DNA of 57,242 nucleotides from Desulfobacterales bacterium (GCA_030834695.1 JAUQXK010000117.1:1-57242), one strand, 5' to 3'; numbered from the stretch's first letter, positions 17,461-27,590 are shown. Translations and numbers: made by a program. The notes: generated by a model not told the origin, from the letters alone.

Positions 17461-18048
17461 TCAAATTTTATAGATGATCCGTTTGTCGGTGATGATGATA
17501 TCCACGTGCTTGTCGTGCGACTCGGTGGGGACTTGCGGGATGATTTGCTCTTCGAAGGCGAGGGCCACCTTGCGCGTCGTGGCCGGCAGATCCGGGATGA
17601 AGCGATCGTAATAGCCGCGGCCGGAACCGATGCGTGCTCCCTTTTCGTCAAACGCCATGCCGGGAATGATGGCGATGTCGATTTTCTGAAGGGGGACCGG
17701 CTTGCACCGGGACGGATTGGGCTGGGCCACGCCGCGGGGCCCCGGCGACAGGTCCTTGTCCGGATGGTCGACTTTCAAGGTGGTCACCTTGAGCCGCTCG
17801 GAATCAAATGCCGGCAATACGACAATCTTGTTGAAGTCATAGGCACGCTTGAGGATGGCCTTCGTACGGACCTCGTTTTCACCGTCGATATACAGCAGAA
17901 CGATTCGAGCTTCCAAGAAATTGGCAAACCCAAACAACTTGGACTCAATGGCTTTGGTTCTTTCGGCGCGCTGTTTTTCCGACATGCCGTTAATGGCCTT
18001 GGCGATATCTTTCCGGATTTGCTCTTTCGTCGATCTAATTTCGTCCAT
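17461..18048 (-). CDS. 5-formyltetrahydrofolate cyclo-ligase
   Basis: This encodes 195 residues. KEQIRKDIAKAINGM gives the N-terminal substrate and ATP contact, and the family hallmark RIGSGRGYYDRF (about residues 140-151) forms the nucleotide-binding loop. It converts 5-formyl-THF to 5,10-methenyl-THF using ATP. GGGAGAG lies 6 bases before the ATG at 18048; a frame extending to 18144 lacks such a site. It is divergent from serS. In other bacteria this gene is often linked to 6S RNA, which I do not see next to it. Confidence 0.93.
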   Translation of the reverse strand: MDEIRSTKEQIRKDIAKAINGMSEKQRAERTKAIESKLFGFANFLEARIVLLYIDGENEVRTKAILKRAYDFNKIVVLPAFDSERLKVTTLKVDHPDKDLSPGPRGVAQPNPSRCKPVPLQKIDIAIIPGMAFDEKGARIGSGRGYYDRFIPDLPATTRKVALAFEEQIIPQVPTESHDKHVDIIITDKRIIYKI

Positions 18049-18172
18049 GCGTTCTCTCCCTGCGGTGAAGAGGCTGTGGGTAAGGGAATATCCATTGACT
18101 AAATCCAAAGGCCTGTGTATGGATTTTATTGCCCGATGACCCATCAGTCAAACAAGCTATTAAATTTATTAT

Positions 18173-18178
18173 TATAAT
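18173..18178 (+). promoter_or_regulatory. Perfect -10 box immediately before the serS start codon
   Basis: TATAAT ends 6 bases before the serS ATG, in an AT-rich stretch with no ribosome site. No clear -35 is seen. If used, the serS mRNA would be leaderless. Confidence 0.35.
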
Positions 18179-18184
18179 CGATTT

Positions 18185-19459
18185 ATGCTGGAAATCAAGC
18201 GAGTAAGACAAAATTTAGCGGAAGTCGAAGCGGCCCTCGGCACCCGGGGGCCGGGCGTAGATATTGGTCCTTTCAAATCCGTGGACGATCAGCATCGCAA
18301 GACGCTTCTGGAGATCGAAACGCTGCGCCACCGGCGCAATGTCGTTTCGGATGAAATCGCCCGCTTGAAAAAGGCCGGCGAACCGACCGAAGCGTTGATG
18401 GGGGAGATGCGCACGGTCGCCGCGCGCGTCAAGGAGCTGGAAAAGGCGCTCGCCGAAACCCAGGAGGCGCTCAACCGCATCCTGATGGGCATCCCCAACC
18501 TGCCCCACGCCTCGGTTCCGGTGGGACGGGACAGCTCCGAAAATCCGGTGGTCAAGACCCGGGGAGAGCCGACGCGCTTCGAATTCGAACCCAGGGCGCA
18601 TTGGGACATCGGCGCCGCCCTCAAGATTCTCGACCTGGAACGCGCCACCAAGATCACCGGGGCGCGCTTCCCGCTTTATTTCGGAGCCGGGGCCAGGCTG
18701 GAGCGGGCTTTGATCAACTTCATGCTGGACGTCCACACGACTGCAAACGGCTACCGGGAGGTCCTGCCGCCCTTCATCGTCAACCGCCAGTCAATGACCA
18801 GCACCGGTCAGTTGCCGAAATTCGAGCAGGACCTTTTCAAGCTGGAGCAGTGGGACTATTTTCTGATCCCGACGGCCGAAGTGCCGTTGACCAACATCCA
18901 TCAGGACGAGATCCTGGACGAAGAAGCGCTCCCGCTTTATTACACGGCGTATACCCCCTGTTTTCGATCGGAAGCCGGTTCGTACGGCAAGGACACCCGC
19001 GGTCTGATTCGCCAGCATCAGTTCAACAAAGTGGAACTGGTCAAGTTCTGCACGCCGGAGGCCTCCTACATAGAACTGGAGAGCCTTTTGGTTCAGGCCG
19101 AATCCATCCTGGCCAGGCTCGGAATCCCCTATCGCGTGGTGCTGCTGTGCACGGGAGACATGGGATTTTCCGCAGCCAAAACATACGACATCGAAGTGTG
19201 GATGCCTGCCCAGAGCACTTATCGGGAAATCTCCTCCTGCAGCAATTTCGAGGACTTTCAGGCCCGCCGGGGCAATATCCGATTTCGGCGCAAGGGCAAA
19301 AAGGGCACCGAACTGGTCCACACCCTCAACGGGTCCGGGCTGGCGGTCGGCCGCACGTTCGCGGCCATCCTGGAAAACTTTCAGCGCGCCGACGGGTCGG
19401 TCGTGATCCCCGAGGCGCTCAGGCCCTACATGGGCGGAATGGAAATTCTCGCGCCGTGA
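18185..19459 (+). CDS. serS: Seryl-tRNA synthetase
   Basis: This encodes 424 residues, a full class II enzyme. The N-terminal arm (about 1-110) is the tRNA-binding coiled coil. The catalytic core shows [10 protein letters not shown], motif 2 as [14 protein letters not shown] and motif 3 as [10 protein letters not shown]. It charges tRNA-Ser, and also tRNA-Sec in selenocysteine users. The start fits the family exactly but has no Shine-Dalgarno sequence. Its stop overlaps the GTG of thrC (GTGA). Confidence 0.97.
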   Translation: MLEIKRVRQNLAEVEAALGTRGPGVDIGPFKSVDDQHRKTLLEIETLRHRRNVVSDEIARLKKAGEPTEALMGEMRTVAARVKELEKALAETQEALNRILMGIPNLPHASVPVGRDSSENPVVKTRGEPTRFEFEPRAHWDIGAALKILDLERATKITGARFPLYFGAGARLERALINFMLDVHTTANGYREVLPPFIVNRQSMTSTGQLPKFEQDLFKLEQWDYFLIPTAEVPLTNIHQDEILDEEALPLYYTAYTPCFRSEAGSYGKDTRGLIRQHQFNKVELVKFCTPEASYIELESLLVQAESILARLGIPYRVVLLCTGDMGFSAAKTYDIEVWMPAQSTYREISSCSNFEDFQARRGNIRFRRKGKKGTELVHTLNGSGLAVGRTFAAILENFQRADGSVVIPEALRPYMGGMEILAP

Positions 19460-20982
19460 AGATCGACGAGTTCCCGAAAGACATTCAGCCGCACCTGCTC
19501 CCGTCCCATGAGGGCCGTCTGGTCTACCGCTGTCTGGGGTGCGCGGCGCAGTTCGAAATCGAGCAATTGCTGTATGTCTGCCCGGAATGCCGTCAGGTGC
19601 TGCTGCTCGAAGACACCAACTTCGAGCGGCTCAAGGCCGCTTCGGGCGCCTTCTGGCGGCGGATTTTCGACTACCGCAAAATGCTGACGGTGCCGGCCTT
19701 GCGGGGCATCTACCGCTACCATGAATTCATCGGTCCGGTCATCCCCCTGGATGCCGTACTCTATCTGGGAGAGGGCCACACCCCGGTGGTGTCGGCCAAC
19801 GTCCCGCTGCGGGATGAACTCGGCATCGACTTCTATTTTAAAAACGACGGCCAGAATCCGAGCGCCTCCTTCAAGGACCGCGGAATGGCCAGCGCCCTGA
19901 GCTATATCCATAGCCTGATCCGGCGCGGAATCCTGTCCGAAGTATTGGCCGTCTGCGCCTCGACCGGCGACACCTCCGCAGCGGCCGCCCTCTACGGCGC
20001 CTACCTGAAGCCGCGGGTCAAATCGGCTGTTCTGCTGCCGCACAAAAAGGTGACGCCCCAGCAGCTGTCCCAGCCGTTGGGCAGCGGAGCCACCGTGTTT
20101 GAAATTCCCGGCGTGTTCGACGACTGCATGAAGGTGGTCGAAGCGCTCTCCGACGAATACCCCGTGGCCCTGCTCAACTCCAAGAATGCGTGGCGCATCC
20201 TCGGCCAGGAGTCCTATTCGTACGAGATCGCCCAAGACTTCGAATATGACGTGTCGCGATTGGCGGTGGTCGTCCCCATCGGCAACGCCGGCAACATCAC
20301 GGCCGTCATGAGCGGGTTCCTGAAATTTTGGGAAGCCGGAGTCATCACCGCGCTTCCCAAAATCGTCGGAGTCCAATCCGATCATGCCGACCCGGTGGTT
20401 CGCTACTACCGGGAACCGCAGGCCGACCGGCGACGCTTTGCCCCCGTCACGGTCCGGGCCAGCGTGGCCCAGGCCGCCATGATCGGCAACCCCGTGTCCA
20501 TGCCGCGGGTGATTCACATGGTGGAGCGCTACAACCAGACCGCCGGCCGCCAACGGGTATTTTTCGCCGCCGTCACGGAACAGGAGATCATGGACTGGCA
20601 GCTGGCCGCCAACCGCAACGGGCACATCGCCTGCACCCATGGCGGCGAAACGCTGGCCGGCCTGCGCGTGGCCCGCGAGCGCGGCTGGGTGCAGCCCGGG
20701 GACATCGCCGTTCTCGATTCAACGGCCCACGCGCTTAAGTTTTCGGGGTTTCAGGACATGTACTTCGAAAACCGGTTCCCGGAGGAGTTCGGGATCCGGC
20801 CGAATCCGGCCCTGATCAACCAGCCGGTCTACATCCGCCCCAAGGACCTTGAGAAAGTGCCCGCTCCCGGACACCCGCTTAAGGACGAGGAGTTCCAGCG
20901 CTTTGTGCGCCGGACGGCGGAAGACATCGCCGACCGTCTCGGACTCCGCAAACATGCTGGACCCGGCCGGCACTCGGGCTGA
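19456..20982 (+). CDS. thrC: Threonine synthase
   Basis: This encodes 508 residues. The N-terminal extension carries a small zinc-ribbon-like pattern (CLGC, then CPEC, about residues 27-50). The PLP enzyme core has SASFKDRGM with the cofactor lysine, and PIGNAGNI as a phosphate-binding loop. It converts O-phosphohomoserine to threonine. The GTG at 19456 overlaps the serS stop, so the two are co-translated, an unusual pairing of threonine synthesis with serine charging. The extension makes it longer than a standard short-type enzyme. Confidence 0.93.
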   Translation: MKIDEFPKDIQPHLLPSHEGRLVYRCLGCAAQFEIEQLLYVCPECRQVLLLEDTNFERLKAASGAFWRRIFDYRKMLTVPALRGIYRYHEFIGPVIPLDAVLYLGEGHTPVVSANVPLRDELGIDFYFKNDGQNPSASFKDRGMASALSYIHSLIRRGILSEVLAVCASTGDTSAAAALYGAYLKPRVKSAVLLPHKKVTPQQLSQPLGSGATVFEIPGVFDDCMKVVEALSDEYPVALLNSKNAWRILGQESYSYEIAQDFEYDVSRLAVVVPIGNAGNITAVMSGFLKFWEAGVITALPKIVGVQSDHADPVVRYYREPQADRRRFAPVTVRASVAQAAMIGNPVSMPRVIHMVERYNQTAGRQRVFFAAVTEQEIMDWQLAANRNGHIACTHGGETLAGLRVARERGWVQPGDIAVLDSTAHALKFSGFQDMYFENRFPEEFGIRPNPALINQPVYIRPKDLEKVPAPGHPLKDEEFQRFVRRTAEDIADRLGLRKHAGPGRHSG

Positions 20983-21058
20983 AAAGAAAGCGCCGAATCC
21001 CCCCAATCCCGATCGATAGACAGGCCTCGTAACGGGCCTGAAGACAAGGTGGTCTACG

Positions 21059-21856
21059 ATGAGAAACTGGCTGTATCCGAAGGCAACCGTTGTGCTCCTC
21101 GCCCTGTGGCTGGCTGCCTGCGCTGCGTCCACTCCACCCGGCCCCGCCGGTTCTCCCGACCTCCCCGCCGGAGAGCGCAATAAGGCCGCGGCGGAAGCCA
21201 CCCGCAATCTCGGCGAGGCCTATCTGGGGGGCGGAAATTTACAGGCGGCCTTGCGGGAACTCAAGAAAGCCGAAAGCATCGACCCGCAGGATCATATCAC
21301 GCAGTATGACATCGGGCTCGTTTACTACTACCGCGAACGCTACGACCAAGCCATTCCGCATTTCGAGAAGGCGATTCAGCTCAAGCCTGATTTCGCACCG
21401 GCGATCAACGGCCTCGGCAACGCGTATTCCGCCAAGGGCGATTGGGACAAGGCGATCGAGGCCTATCAAAAAATCATCGAGGATGTCTTTTACGGCACGC
21501 CCCACTTTGCGCTCTCGAACATGGCCCTGGCGTACTACCAGAAGAACGATTACGTCCGCGCCGAGAAATATTTTCTGGAGGCTTTGAAGCTGAGCCCCGA
21601 CTTTGTGAATGCGCTGGGCGGCCTGGCAACGACGTACATGGCCCAGGGACGCTACGAGGAGGCGGCCCAAAGACTCGAGCGGGCGGTGCGCAAGGAGCCC
21701 AAGCTGGCCCAGCTGCATTTCGAGCTCGGCAGGGCGTATCGCGGCCTCGGCAACTCGGGCAAGGCCCGCGACGAATTCCAGCGGGCGGCGCAGCTCGCTC
21801 CGGATTCGCCCCTGGCCGACGAAGCCCAGCGGGAGATGAAAACGCTGTCGCCCTGA
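21059..21856 (+). CDS. TPR lipoprotein, PilF/PilW-like pilotin
   Basis: This encodes 265 residues. A lipoprotein signal peptide ends in LAAC (Cys about residue 21). About five to six tetratricopeptide repeats follow (for example ITQYDIGLVYYYRERYDQAI and FALSNMALAYYQKNDYVRAE). Length, lipobox and TPR array resemble PilF/PilW, the outer-membrane lipoprotein that helps the PilQ secretin assemble. It is convergent with pilQ, which supports this role, but TPR lipoproteins are many and the name is inferred. Confidence 0.8.
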   Translation: MRNWLYPKATVVLLALWLAACAASTPPGPAGSPDLPAGERNKAAAEATRNLGEAYLGGGNLQAALRELKKAESIDPQDHITQYDIGLVYYYRERYDQAIPHFEKAIQLKPDFAPAINGLGNAYSAKGDWDKAIEAYQKIIEDVFYGTPHFALSNMALAYYQKNDYVRAEKYFLEALKLSPDFVNALGGLATTYMAQGRYEEAAQRLERAVRKEPKLAQLHFELGRAYRGLGNSGKARDEFQRAAQLAPDSPLADEAQREMKTLSP

Positions 21857-21886
21857 TTCCGGATGAGCTCGCAAAAGGGCGGGTTG

Positions 21887-21966
21887 AGTGAATCGGCCAT
21901 TTCGACCACCGGGAGGAATTCAATTTTTTAACGCATTGCATCCGAAAGATTTCTCGCTGCGCTCGA
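21887..21966 (+). repeat. Dispersed about 80-bp repeat, copy 2
   Basis: Partner of 17242-17319 in opposite orientation. The last 25 bases are nearly identical in both copies, while the middle T-rich part differs by small indels. It lies just after the TPR lipoprotein gene. Confidence 0.75.
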
Positions 21967-22024
21967 TATGACGTGTGGGGGGGATCTTTGGCGAGTCCAT
22001 CCATCCCTTAATTCTTTCAAAAAG

Positions 22025-22060
22025 AAAAAGCGAATGACACGAAGGTGCCATTCGCTTTTT
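22025..22060. terminator. Bidirectional intrinsic terminator between the TPR gene and pilQ
   Basis: AAAAAGCGAATG pairs with CATTCGCTTTTT, and an inner CAC/GTG continues the stem past one mismatch. There is an A-run on the left and a T-run on the right, so it can work for both converging genes. Confidence 0.9.
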
Positions 22061-22080
22061 TTATTGAGGCTCGGCCCGGC

Positions 22081-24384
22081 TTAGATGGTCCGGCGCTGCT
22101 CCAGTTGGATGATGCGCGGGGTGATGAAGATGAGCAGCTCGTTCTTGCTGGTTTCCACTCGTTCGGACCGGAACAGCCAGCCGAGGGCCGGCAGCTTTCG
22201 CAGCCCGGGGATGCCCTGATCCGTCAGTTTTTTAGTATCCTTCAGGATGCCGCCGATGACAATCGTGTCTCCGTCTTCCACCAGGATCTCGGTTTTGGCT
22301 TCGTTGGTCGAAAGCGCTGGCTCCGGAGCCGTGGGATCGACGACGTCGTTCTTGGTGATGAAGATATTCATGACGATGCGCCGGTCCTGCGAAATATTCG
22401 GCGTCACCTCCAACAGCAGGTCGACGTCTTTGAATCGCACGGTGGCATTGCCGGAGGAATCGCGTTCCAGGTAGGGGACCTCCAGGCCCTGCTTGATGGT
22501 GGCCTTCTTGCTGTTCAACGTGATGATTTTCGGGGCCGAAATGATCGTGGCCTTGCCTTCCAGCTCACTCGCTGTCAGCTTGGCATCGACAATCGAGATG
22601 TTGGTGCCGAACAAGGTCGAGAAATTGAATCCGATCGAGTTGTCGGTTCTATATGTCGAAGGGATGTTATTGGCCGCGAACGTGGTCGGGCCGGTTTTCA
22701 GCGCTCCGCCGATCTTGAAGGCCTCAACGGTGATGGTTCCCCAATCGAATCCGATTTCACGGTTGAAACTGCTGTTGGCCTCCACCACGCGGGCCTCGAT
22801 GATCACTTGGGCCGTCACACGGTCGATCCGGTCGACGATGGCTCTGGCCTGTTTCACTTTTTCGGCGATGTCGGTGAAAATAACCTGGTTGTTGCGTTCA
22901 TCCACCGTGGCCTTGCCGCGGGTGGGCGTCAGAATGTTGGTCAGATGCGGCAAAACTTCGGATTTGGCATTGGAGTAGTTGACCGGGATGTATTCGGTGA
23001 CCAGCGGCTCACCCTCTTCTTCCTGTTTTTTCGCGTCTTGTTCCGCCTTGAGCTGGGCCTGGCGCATCTTCTCTTCCTGCTGCAGGGTTGCAAGAGAAGC
23101 GATGCGGATGATGTCGCCCTCACGGACCATGCCGAGCTGGTTCATCTTGAGCACCAGATCAAGCACCTGATCCCAGGGAACCGGCCGCTGCAGAGCCAGG
23201 GTCACCTTGCCGGTGACGTTTTTGTCGATAGCGAAGTTCTTGCCGCTGATTTCCTGGAGGATCCGGAAGACATTCTTGATATCGGTGTCGTAGAAATCGA
23301 GAGCGATCTTTTCACCGGTGAACGCTTTATCGCCGGACATGGATTCCGAAACCGTAGATGTTTTCTTGACGGCGATCGGGGCCGGGGCCGGTTTGGCCGC
23401 TGCGCTTTTCATGGCGACCGGCCCGCCGGCCGCGTCCGCCGCGGGAACCGAAGACGCCGGTGTTTTCCAGGCCGGCGGCTCGGCGTTTTCATAAGGTTTC
23501 GGCGGAACCGAAGACGCTGCAAAATTGATCCGGATCATGTTGCCGACCTGCTCGGACGTGTAGACAACGCTCTCGCGAAGGTCAATGGCCACAACGGTTT
23601 CGTTTCGACCCTGGCCGGGTGTCACCCGATCGACGGCGCTTTCGAAACGGGTGGTGATCAACGCGCGCCGGTGCTGCTCAGGAACGCTGGTGTTGAGCAG
23701 GCGCACGTTCACGCGTTTGTCATCGACCTTCTGGAGATCGTACTGCACGGGTCGGGTGGTCCCGATGATGACGACGGATTTTCCCTCTGGCTCGTCAGCG
23801 AATTCGACCCGGTTGACGGACGCCGGCGACTCGGTTGCGGCCGGAATTGGTTTGACCGGTACGGGAGCCGGGGTCGTTGCCGAAGCCAGTTTCAGGCCCG
23901 GTTCGTTCACCGCGACTTCGGAGTCCCCGACTTTGATGATCAGGGTGTTTTCAACGGCTTCCGCCGAATATTTTTTCAAATAAGGTTTCTGGGTGTCGAT
24001 CACCAGGCGGACCTTGTCCGGATAGGCCATATGCCGGACCTGCTGAACCGGTCCGCTCGGGGGTGCGGTGCGCTGCTCGCCCTTGTAGGTGCTGCGAAGG
24101 CCCGGCAGATCGAAAACGATGCGGGGCGGGTTGTCGGCGATGGTGAAGGCTTTGTAATCACGCAGCGCGCCGTCGGCCTCGATGGTGATCACCACGCCGT
24201 CTTTCGACGGCACCGTGCTGACCGTTTTAAGAGCCGTCGCCGCCGGTTCAAGCGGCTTTTCGGCACCCGTGCCTTTCACCTGGGCAACGCCGGGGGACGC
24301 ACCAACCGCCAGGGCGGCAACCAGCAGGGCGGCAAGAATCACAGAGGCCAAACGGTTTCGACGATTACTAAGATTGGTCATCAT
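22081..24384 (-). CDS. pilQ: Type IV pilus secretin PilQ
   Basis: This encodes 767 residues. A signal peptide (about 1-35) precedes two AMIN-like peptidoglycan-binding domains (about 60-160 and 190-300). A secretin N-terminal/STN region follows (FYDTDIKNVFRILQEISG), then N-domains and the C-terminal secretin channel (VPYLERDSSGNATVRFKDVDL region; GIPGLRKLPALGWLF). It forms the outer-membrane ring through which the pilus passes. It is the last gene of the pilMNOPQ operon; GGAGAG precedes the ATG, and one base separates it from the pilP stop. Confidence 0.96.
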   Translation of the reverse strand: MMTNLSNRRNRLASVILAALLVAALAVGASPGVAQVKGTGAEKPLEPAATALKTVSTVPSKDGVVITIEADGALRDYKAFTIADNPPRIVFDLPGLRSTYKGEQRTAPPSGPVQQVRHMAYPDKVRLVIDTQKPYLKKYSAEAVENTLIIKVGDSEVAVNEPGLKLASATTPAPVPVKPIPAATESPASVNRVEFADEPEGKSVVIIGTTRPVQYDLQKVDDKRVNVRLLNTSVPEQHRRALITTRFESAVDRVTPGQGRNETVVAIDLRESVVYTSEQVGNMIRINFAASSVPPKPYENAEPPAWKTPASSVPAADAAGGPVAMKSAAAKPAPAPIAVKKTSTVSESMSGDKAFTGEKIALDFYDTDIKNVFRILQEISGKNFAIDKNVTGKVTLALQRPVPWDQVLDLVLKMNQLGMVREGDIIRIASLATLQQEEKMRQAQLKAEQDAKKQEEEGEPLVTEYIPVNYSNAKSEVLPHLTNILTPTRGKATVDERNNQVIFTDIAEKVKQARAIVDRIDRVTAQVIIEARVVEANSSFNREIGFDWGTITVEAFKIGGALKTGPTTFAANNIPSTYRTDNSIGFNFSTLFGTNISIVDAKLTASELEGKATIISAPKIITLNSKKATIKQGLEVPYLERDSSGNATVRFKDVDLLLEVTPNISQDRRIVMNIFITKNDVVDPTAPEPALSTNEAKTEILVEDGDTIVIGGILKDTKKLTDQGIPGLRKLPALGWLFRSERVETSKNELLIFITPRIIQLEQRRTI

Positions 24385-24385
24385 G

Positions 24386-25210
24386 TTACAGCTCTCCAGG
24401 AGGCTTCGGAAGGGTTATTTCCTTCTTCTGGGTTATGGTTTTGCCGAAAGCGTCTTCAAATTCTTCCTCGACCAAGACCTTGTCGATGGCGATGTTCACG
24501 ACTTTGCCGGAGTTCATGCCGACGTAGGTGCCCTCCCGGAGGATATACCCCTTGCCGGAGGATTCCTCGACCAGCGCCCGATTGCCGCTCGGCGCCGCGA
24601 TAATGGCCACCAACTTCAACTGACCCAGGTCTATTTTTTCGAGCGGGCTTTGAGGATCGCGCTTCTTGGCCTTGAGCTTGGCCGCGGCGGCCGCCACGGA
24701 TTCATCCCGCAGCAGCGCTTCGAAAGGATCCACTTTTCCCTTGGCGTTGTAGGGCGCCTGCGCATGGAGGTTGAGCAACGCCGCCGCTTGCGCGTCCGTG
24801 ACCGCCAGCTTCTTGGTCTGGGGTTCCGGCGCCGGCACGGGGGGCTGAGTCGCTACCACCGGCCGGATCGGCTCGACGATCCGCGCAGGCGTGGAACCCG
24901 CCGCCGGGGATGCCTCGGCTCGCCTCGACACCGCCGGTTCAATGGCCACGGGCGCGGGCACCGATGCATCCTGTGTCTTCACAGCGGCCACCAACGGCGG
25001 CGCTGGTTCCGCTGCGGGAGCAGCGGATACCGACACCGGCAACGCCGCGGCTTGGGACGGTTGCGGAAGCATCTCGGCCGAACCGCTGATCTTCTTGCGG
25101 ACGACTTGGGGATGCGCTGCAGCCAGGTCCGAGTCGGCGCAGCTTGCCAGCATCAGCACCGTTCCCAGCAGGCAGACGAAAGTTTGAATACGGGCGAGAT
25201 AGTTTTTCAT
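24386..25210 (-). CDS. pilP: Type IV pilus inner-membrane lipoprotein PilP
   Basis: This encodes 274 residues. A lipobox (MLASC, Cys about 24) is followed by a long Ala/Pro-rich linker (about 50-135), far longer than in typical PilP. The conserved C-terminal domain comes last: LEKIDLGQLKLVAII, then GKGYILREGTYVGMNSGKV. It links the PilNO inner-membrane complex to the PilQ secretin. It sits 18 bases after pilO. The extended linker suggests a wide periplasm to span. Confidence 0.93.
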   Translation of the reverse strand: MKNYLARIQTFVCLLGTVLMLASCADSDLAAAHPQVVRKKISGSAEMLPQPSQAAALPVSVSAAPAAEPAPPLVAAVKTQDASVPAPVAIEPAVSRRAEASPAAGSTPARIVEPIRPVVATQPPVPAPEPQTKKLAVTDAQAAALLNLHAQAPYNAKGKVDPFEALLRDESVAAAAAKLKAKKRDPQSPLEKIDLGQLKLVAIIAAPSGNRALVEESSGKGYILREGTYVGMNSGKVVNIAIDKVLVEEEFEDAFGKTITQKKEITLPKPPGEL

Positions 25211-25228
25211 AAGCGCATCACGGATGGG

Positions 25229-25939
25229 TTACAGGTTCGCTTTCTTGAGATTCGTTTTTGACTTGGCGTCGTCTTTTCCGGCATTCGGCTTAACCCCCGG
25301 CTTGGCCGCAGGCCCCGGTTTCGGCGGAGCCGAGGGCGGCGGTTCCACGAACTTGTAGGTGACCGCCGTGCAGGCCGTGCTGAGGTCTTTAGGATCCTTG
25401 ACATCCTTGCTGCGGTTGATGGTGATGTTGTTGATGTTGACGATCCGCGACAGCCGAGCCACCTTGTCGAAGAAGATGGCCAGGTTGTGATAATCCCCGC
25501 GAATGTTCATCGCGACCGGGATTTCCGCGTAGAATTCTCGCCGGGTTTCGGCCTTCGGTTCAAAGAGCAGAAACTCCAGCCCCACCTCCTGGCCCGACTT
25601 CGAGATGCTGGTCAGCAGAGAGGGAATCTCCTCCTTCTCCGGCAGGGCGCTCATGGCGATTTTGAACTGGGCCTCGGCCTCCTGCATCTTGGCCTGAAAC
25701 TTTCCCAATTCGGCCGCATTGATCTTGGCGGTGGCCAACTTTTTCTCAAGGCCCTGCAGGCGCTGTTCCAGCGAAGAGATTTCTTCGTATTTCGGCAGAA
25801 ACATGAACCATACAGAGGCCCCGATCAGCAGGACTAACAAACCGGCGACAATGGCCACTCGCTGCCAGAGAACGAGTTTTTCAACCTTCTCCAGAAGGGC
25901 GTTTCCGGATTTCTTGAGTACATCCGCTTTCGTATCCAT
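25229..25939 (-). CDS. pilO: Type IV pilus alignment protein PilO
   Basis: This encodes 236 residues. One membrane helix (about 27-47) is followed by a coiled coil (about 50-95) and a ferredoxin-like periplasmic domain (EIPSLLTSISKSGQEVGLE, MNIRGDYHNLAIFFDKVARL). The C-terminus is a Pro/Lys-rich tail not usual in PilO. It pairs with PilN in the inner-membrane alignment complex. The ATG overlaps the pilN stop by one base. Confidence 0.94.
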   Translation of the reverse strand: MDTKADVLKKSGNALLEKVEKLVLWQRVAIVAGLLVLLIGASVWFMFLPKYEEISSLEQRLQGLEKKLATAKINAAELGKFQAKMQEAEAQFKIAMSALPEKEEIPSLLTSISKSGQEVGLEFLLFEPKAETRREFYAEIPVAMNIRGDYHNLAIFFDKVARLSRIVNINNITINRSKDVKDPKDLSTACTAVTYKFVEPPPSAPPKPGPAAKPGVKPNAGKDDAKSKTNLKKANL

Positions 25940-26529
25940 TATTTCTTGGCCCCGACTTCTTCCGTGGTTTTGGTTTCCGCTTTTTGCACCTTTTTCTTAT
26001 GGCAAGCGATTTCAAAGCTCTTGACCGTCGTCTTCTGGACTTCGACCTGTTTGAGGGTCTTGAGATTGACCGCCGAAAACAACCCGCTGCCTTCCAGGCG
26101 CAGCATGAAATCCGCCACCGTTTTGTCGTCCATGGCGATGCCGCTGATGTTGACCAGATCGGCTTTCATGTCCAGGGCGGTGTACCACATGCGCTTGTCG
26201 ATCATCACCTGCGACAGCGTGTCCATCAGGCGCACCGGCTCGTATCGGTTGGCCTCGAGATCCCGGATGACCGCCAGTTTTTTGTTCAGGTTGTCCAGCT
26301 TTTTCTTGATCTCTTCGATTTCCTTGTTGATCTTTTCGTACTTTTCCAGCTCGGTCTGAGTGGTCGTAATCCGACGGCTCAGATCATCGATCTGGCTGCT
26401 GAGCAACAGATTGACCCCGAAAATCGCCACCACGGCCAGAATCAGCGACAGCACGAAGACCGACAGCTGGCGACGGATGTTTTCCTTCTTACGGGCAGAC
26501 CGGAACGGCAGTAGGTTGATGCGTATCAT
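25939..26529 (-). CDS. pilN: Type IV pilus alignment protein PilN
   Basis: This encodes 196 residues. The short cytoplasmic N-terminus begins MIRINLLPFRSARKKE; INLLP is the conserved motif that docks into PilM. One membrane helix (about 23-43) follows, then a coiled coil (about 45-90) and a small periplasmic domain. It is the PilM-binding half of the PilN-PilO dimer. The start overlaps the pilM stop by 4 bases. The C-terminus is rich in Lys and Glu. Confidence 0.95.
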   Translation of the reverse strand: MIRINLLPFRSARKKENIRRQLSVFVLSLILAVVAIFGVNLLLSSQIDDLSRRITTTQTELEKYEKINKEIEEIKKKLDNLNKKLAVIRDLEANRYEPVRLMDTLSQVMIDKRMWYTALDMKADLVNISGIAMDDKTVADFMLRLEGSGLFSAVNLKTLKQVEVQKTTVKSFEIACHKKKVQKAETKTTEEVGAKK

Positions 26530-27581
26530 TTGTCGTCAACTTTCCTCAGTGCGAGTCCCATTGCGACGGCGGCTTGGGGAGCGATTTGTCGGATATAGTC
26601 CGGTTCAAACGCCTTTTCATCCAGCACAATTTTCTTGAACGGATTGAGCGTTTCCACCTGAGCGGAGGACTCCGCGGCGAGCAGCTTTCGAAACTCGACA
26701 ATATGGGCGCCGCCGCCGCTCAGAAGGATGCGCTTGATGGGGTCATCCGGATAGTTGGTGTAGAAGAAGTCCAGGGCCCGGCGGATTTCGGTGCACCAGT
26801 CCGTGACCACCGAAGTGGTGATCTGGTTGAGCTCATCCGCGGACATTTTGTTGGAGGTTTCGCCGAATTTGAGAAGCTCTGCCTGATCGTAGGAACAATC
26901 GAGCAGCGACATGATCTTCTGGTTGACTTGCAGGCAGCCCAGTGCCACATCGCGCATGAACACCGAGGAATTACCCTTAAGGATGTTCAGCGATGTCTTG
27001 CTGGCGCCGATGTCGAGCAAGGCGATGTTCTCGTTTTCAATATCGTAATTGGCTTCAAAAATGTTCTGTAAAGCGAACGCCTCGACATCGACGATGCAAG
27101 GAGTGAGCCCGGCGAGGGTCACCAGATTAATGTAGTCGTTCACCATTTCCTTCTTGGCGGCGACCAGGAACACACTCATCTGATTGGGGTTGTTTTCATT
27201 TTCGCCGAGGATCTGGAAATCCAGGTTCACATCGCTGATATCAAAGGGGATGTATTGCTCGGCTTCGAAATGAATGGTTTCCTGGAGTTGCTGCTCGGGC
27301 ATCGTCTGGACATTGATCTTCTTGACGATGACCGAATAACCGCCGATGGAAACGGCTACGTTGTTTTCCCGGATCTTGCTCGATTTTAAAAGCTGGCGGA
27401 TGGTTTCGGCCGCCGTGTCCGGATCGCTGATGGCACCATCTTCAATGGCGCCGACCGGAATGTCCGCCATTCCGAAATGCTTCAGCTTGGGACCGCTCTT
27501 GGAATCGACGATCTCGGCGACTTTCACCGAACGCGATCCGATGTCCAGGCCTACGAGGGAGTCATTTTTTCCGAATAGCAT
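26526..27581 (-). CDS. pilM: Type IV pilus actin-like protein PilM
   Basis: This encodes 351 residues. LVGLDIGSRSVKVAEI is the first phosphate loop, ALLDIGASKTSLNIL the second and ILLSGGGAHIVEF the adenosine loop of the actin/FtsA fold. It forms a cytoplasmic ring that binds the PilN tail and connects assembly motors to the membrane complex. It lies 9 bases after the small XRE gene and is the first structural gene of the operon. Confidence 0.97.
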   Translation of the reverse strand: MLFGKNDSLVGLDIGSRSVKVAEIVDSKSGPKLKHFGMADIPVGAIEDGAISDPDTAAETIRQLLKSSKIRENNVAVSIGGYSVIVKKINVQTMPEQQLQETIHFEAEQYIPFDISDVNLDFQILGENENNPNQMSVFLVAAKKEMVNDYINLVTLAGLTPCIVDVEAFALQNIFEANYDIENENIALLDIGASKTSLNILKGNSSVFMRDVALGCLQVNQKIMSLLDCSYDQAELLKFGETSNKMSADELNQITTSVVTDWCTEIRRALDFFYTNYPDDPIKRILLSGGGAHIVEFRKLLAAESSAQVETLNPFKKIVLDEKAFEPDYIRQIAPQAAVAMGLALRKVDDK

Positions 27582-27590
27582 GGGAGGCGC

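Noticed and set aside
22045-24603. Long open frame of 852 codons on the plus strand
   Set aside because: It lies opposite pilQ. The translation is low in complexity, has no domain signs and reflects the GC-rich codon bias of the real gene.
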